This document shows positions 5,498-7,050 of a stretch of DNA of 7,050 nt, piece by piece; the first letter of the stretch is position 1, and the number at the start of each line of letters is the position of its first letter. The position numbers and the translations under genes were made by a program. The stretch comes from Chloroflexota bacterium. GTDB taxonomy: Bacteria > Chloroflexota > Anaerolineae > Ardenticatenales > Ardenticatenaceae. Location: contig DOUV01001099.1 in assembly GCA_003520455.1 (NCBI GenBank), positions 1 to 7,050 on the forward strand. The letters run 5' to 3'. Below the pieces are notes generated by a model. It did no database searches. It saw only the letters and a list, made by a program, of their open reading frames with translations, and was not told where the DNA came from.

Positions 5498-6607
5498 TCA
5501 CGGCGGCAATGTTTTCTCCAGAAGACGCAGCCAGTTGCCACCGAGAATCGCCGCAATCTCCTCTGCACGGTAACCGAGCGCGGCGAGCGGCTCAGCCAGG
5601 CGTCCGATGTCGGCGACTGAGTCCACCTCGGCCGGGCAGGCCTCGCGCCCCAGCCCGCCGTCAAGATCGCTCCCGATCGCTGCGTGGCGCGCATCGCCGG
5701 CGAGTTGGCAGACGTGGTCGACCGCCCGCGCGGCGTCAGCCAGCGTCACGCGGTGCTTCTCACGATGTTCCTTCCAGGTTGGATCGAGGAATGCATTGTA
5801 GAGGACCGTCCCGACGATCCCATCGCGCACGACAATCGCCCTGATCTGCTCGTCGGAGAGCTGGCGAACACCGGGAACAAAGGCACGGGGGTTCGAATGG
5901 GAGGCGATCACGGGACTGGCATAGACATCGAGGGCGTCCCAGAACGCTCGCTCGGCCAGGTGGCTGGTATCGAGCACTACGCGGTAGGGCTCCATCGCGC
6001 GCAACAGCTCGGCGCCCAGCGGCGTCAGGGGCCCCTCCTTGTACGTACCTCCGGCGTAGCGGGTCCCGCTCCAGGCCGGACCAATCAGGCGCACCCCCTG
6101 TTCGACCCACCAACCAACCTCGGCCGGCTCGCGGATCGGGTCGGCTCCCTCCATCAAGAGCACCAGCCCGAGGGGCGCCTCGTCACCCGGCGCGGGCGCT
6201 CTCAGGGTGGCCAGGTCGGCGCGAGTGCGGATCAGCATCGTGTTCGGCACGGTGCGCACCAGCCGCTGGTAGAACTCAAGTTGGGCGGCAGCGAATCGGT
6301 GAGCCTCCTCAGCAGTGTGGTAGACGGTCGCGCTGAGACCCGGGGAGCTCTCGCGGGCCGGCTCGACGAAGAGCGTCGCAAACACCAGGTCGACGCCGCC
6401 AGCCCGCAGGGCCGGCAGGGTCACGGTGCAGGTCCCGACCCTGGTGTTCACCCCGCGCGCCGCTTCACCCGCGCGCACTTCGGCCGGCGGCAGCACGAGA
6501 TCGCGGCCGAGCTCCAGCGCGTTCCACGCCAGGTCCAGGTGGCCATCGACGATGAACATCGACCGGTTGCGACGAGAGGATGGGGAGCCGTTTATCGATT
6601 CGCTCAT
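5498..6607 (-). CDS. M19 (renal-type) membrane dipeptidase family protein
   Basis: This 369-residue protein is an M19 metallopeptidase, a TIM-barrel enzyme that cleaves dipeptides, often including ones with a D-residue at the C-terminal side. The two-metal ligands are in place: HLD at 23-25 (His23, Asp25), Glu153 in LLMEGADP, His216 in DTSHLAE and His237 in IASHSNPRAF. The 21-residue gap between the last two His equals that of human renal dipeptidase as I recall it. Asp314 in GSDLDGG and the C-terminal GGNWLRL motif are also typical. No signal peptide is seen, so it is probably cytosolic despite the family name. The start is uncertain: the ATG at 6607 gives a polar 16-residue leader, while the ATG at 6559 (MFIVDGHLDLAWN) fits the family better. 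Neither has a clear Shine-Dalgarno sequence. It lies directly upstream of the M61 peptidase, 146 bp from its preferred start, suggesting a peptide-degradation unit. Confidence 0.94.
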   Translation of the reverse strand: MSESINGSPSSRRNRSMFIVDGHLDLAWNALELGRDLVLPPAEVRAGEAARGVNTRVGTCTVTLPALRAGGVDLVFATLFVEPARESSPGLSATVYHTAEEAHRFAAAQLEFYQRLVRTVPNTMLIRTRADLATLRAPAPGDEAPLGLVLLMEGADPIREPAEVGWWVEQGVRLIGPAWSGTRYAGGTYKEGPLTPLGAELLRAMEPYRVVLDTSHLAERAFWDALDVYASPVIASHSNPRAFVPGVRQLSDEQIRAIVVRDGIVGTVLYNAFLDPTWKEHREKHRVTLADAARAVDHVCQLAGDARHAAIGSDLDGGLGREACPAEVDSVADIGRLAEPLAALGYRAEEIAAILGGNWLRLLEKTLPP

Positions 6608-6678
6608 AGGAGAATACTGCGCTCATCGGGAGGCGCGCGCCTGGAACCGTTCAGCATCCACAGAATCAGGAACAGTGC

Positions 6679-6795
6679 TGGCACTCCCCGTGGAGGCGAG
6701 TGCCATCCGCGTTCGATTCTTCCGTTCTCATCGGGGGTCGGCCGCTCACGACCCCAGGGCACCACAGACTGGAGACAGTGGACGCCGTTCTCCAG
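6679..6795. other. Cluster of three stem-loops after the DsbA-like gene
   Basis: Three perfect inverted repeats lie in the 196-bp gap between the DsbA-like gene and the dipeptidase: CTGGAGA/TCTCCAG at 6769-6775/6789-6795 (13-base loop), GGGGTCG/CGACCCC at 6734-6740/6749-6755 (8-base loop) and TGGCACTC/GAGTGCCA at 6679-6686/6698-6705 (11-base loop). The first begins 8 bases after the DsbA-like stop codon. None is followed by a T-run on the minus strand, so they are not standard intrinsic terminators, though they may protect the mRNA 3' end or separate the two genes. A 12-bp palindrome, AGGCGCGCGCCT, lies at 6631-6642. Confidence 0.5.
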
Positions 6796-6803
6796 ATCTC
6801 CAC

Positions 6804-7050
6804 TCAGTGTGGTCGCTTAATTTCGATAACCAGGGAGCGGTCGGCGACGACGCGCCGGAAGTCGGACCAGTAGGTCAGAGCTTCGGATGGCGGCACGAGT
6901 GCATCGAGCTTCAGGTAGGCAGGCCGCACCCCCGGAAAGACGAAGGTTGGTGTACCGAAAATCGCGTACTCACCGGTGGCGAGTTCGTAATCCCGGCGGA
7001 TGGCGTCGAGCAACGCTGGATCGCGCGCCGCCCGCTGCCAGCGGTCCAGG
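6804..7050 (-). CDS. DsbA-family thioredoxin-fold protein, C-terminal part
   Basis: About 81 residues of the C-terminal end are visible; the gene runs off the right edge, so its start is missing. A downstream TTG at 7013 is not taken as a start because the frame remains open and protein-like to the edge (LDRWQRAARDPALLDAIRRD). FGTPTFVF contains the TP pair expected for the cis-proline loop of thioredoxin-fold proteins. It is followed by AYLKL and a helix, as in the DsbA/FrnE and 2-hydroxychromene-2-carboxylate isomerase group. The redox CxxC or isomerase active site would lie in the missing N-terminal half, so oxidoreductase and isomerase cannot be told apart here. The protein ends EIKRPH at a TGA (6806-6804). 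The dipeptidase follows 196 bp downstream on the same strand. Confidence 0.8.
   Translation of the reverse strand, partial: LDRWQRAARDPALLDAIRRDYELATGEYAIFGTPTFVFPGVRPAYLKLDALVPPSEALTYWSDFRRVVADRSLVIEIKRPH

Noticed and set aside
3732..5573. Plus-strand open frame of 613 codons opposite the M61 gene
   Set aside because: Long, but antisense to an M61 peptidase with HEFFH, GLEH and PDZ motifs. The translation shows no domain, as is common for shadow frames in GC-rich DNA.
5889..5903. GGTTCGAAT, resembling a tRNA T-loop
   Set aside because: It lies inside the dipeptidase coding sequence at the conserved HSNPRAF segment. No acceptor or anticodon stem surrounds it.
5684..6820. Plus-strand open frame of 378 codons opposite the dipeptidase gene
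   Set aside because: It is a shadow of the M19 gene, which carries all expected metal ligands.

Overview
The window is GC-rich. It looks like a chromosomal segment of a bacterium from the Chloroflexi, perhaps the Chloroflexales. That placement is an impression from the style of the proteins and the codon use; no marker gene fixes it. All well-supported genes lie on the minus strand, so the window reads right to left in the direction of transcription. I see no transposase, integrase, tRNA, rRNA or CRISPR array.

In transcription order the minus strand holds: (1) the C-terminal part of a DsbA-like thioredoxin-fold protein (7050-6804); (2) a 196-bp gap with three stem-loops; (3) an M19 (renal-type) dipeptidase (6607-5498); (4) an M61 glycyl aminopeptidase with a PDZ domain (about 5351-3486); (5) a 96-residue TPR protein whose start codon overlaps the M61 stop (ATGA); (6) a 43-residue hydrophobic protein (3024-2893); (7) a stretch of about 390 bp without a convincing gene, carrying a good sigma-70-type promoter (TTGACC, 18 bp, TACAAT) and followed by a perfect 18-bp stem-loop; (8) a renalase-like FAD-dependent oxidoreductase (2398-1337); and (9) a PIG-L/LmbE-family deacetylase (1222-326). 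At the far left is the end of a plus-strand gene, or its remains, built of an 89-bp tandem repeat. It runs convergently toward the deacetylase.

M61 and TPR are almost certainly one transcriptional unit and are probably translationally coupled. The dipeptidase just upstream would supply a second peptidase, so these genes plausibly act in turnover of peptides or proteins. The FAD oxidoreductase and the deacetylase are same-strand neighbours 114 bp apart. They may be co-transcribed from the promoter at 2668-2697, but no shared pathway can be read from the sequence.

The items most worth a second look are the small membrane protein, the promoter-leader-hairpin unit at 2465-2697 (a candidate ncRNA or attenuated leader), and the 89-bp repeat. 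Each repeat copy shifts the reading frame and so rewrites the end of the gene it sits in. I found no evidence for a wholly new multi-gene system.
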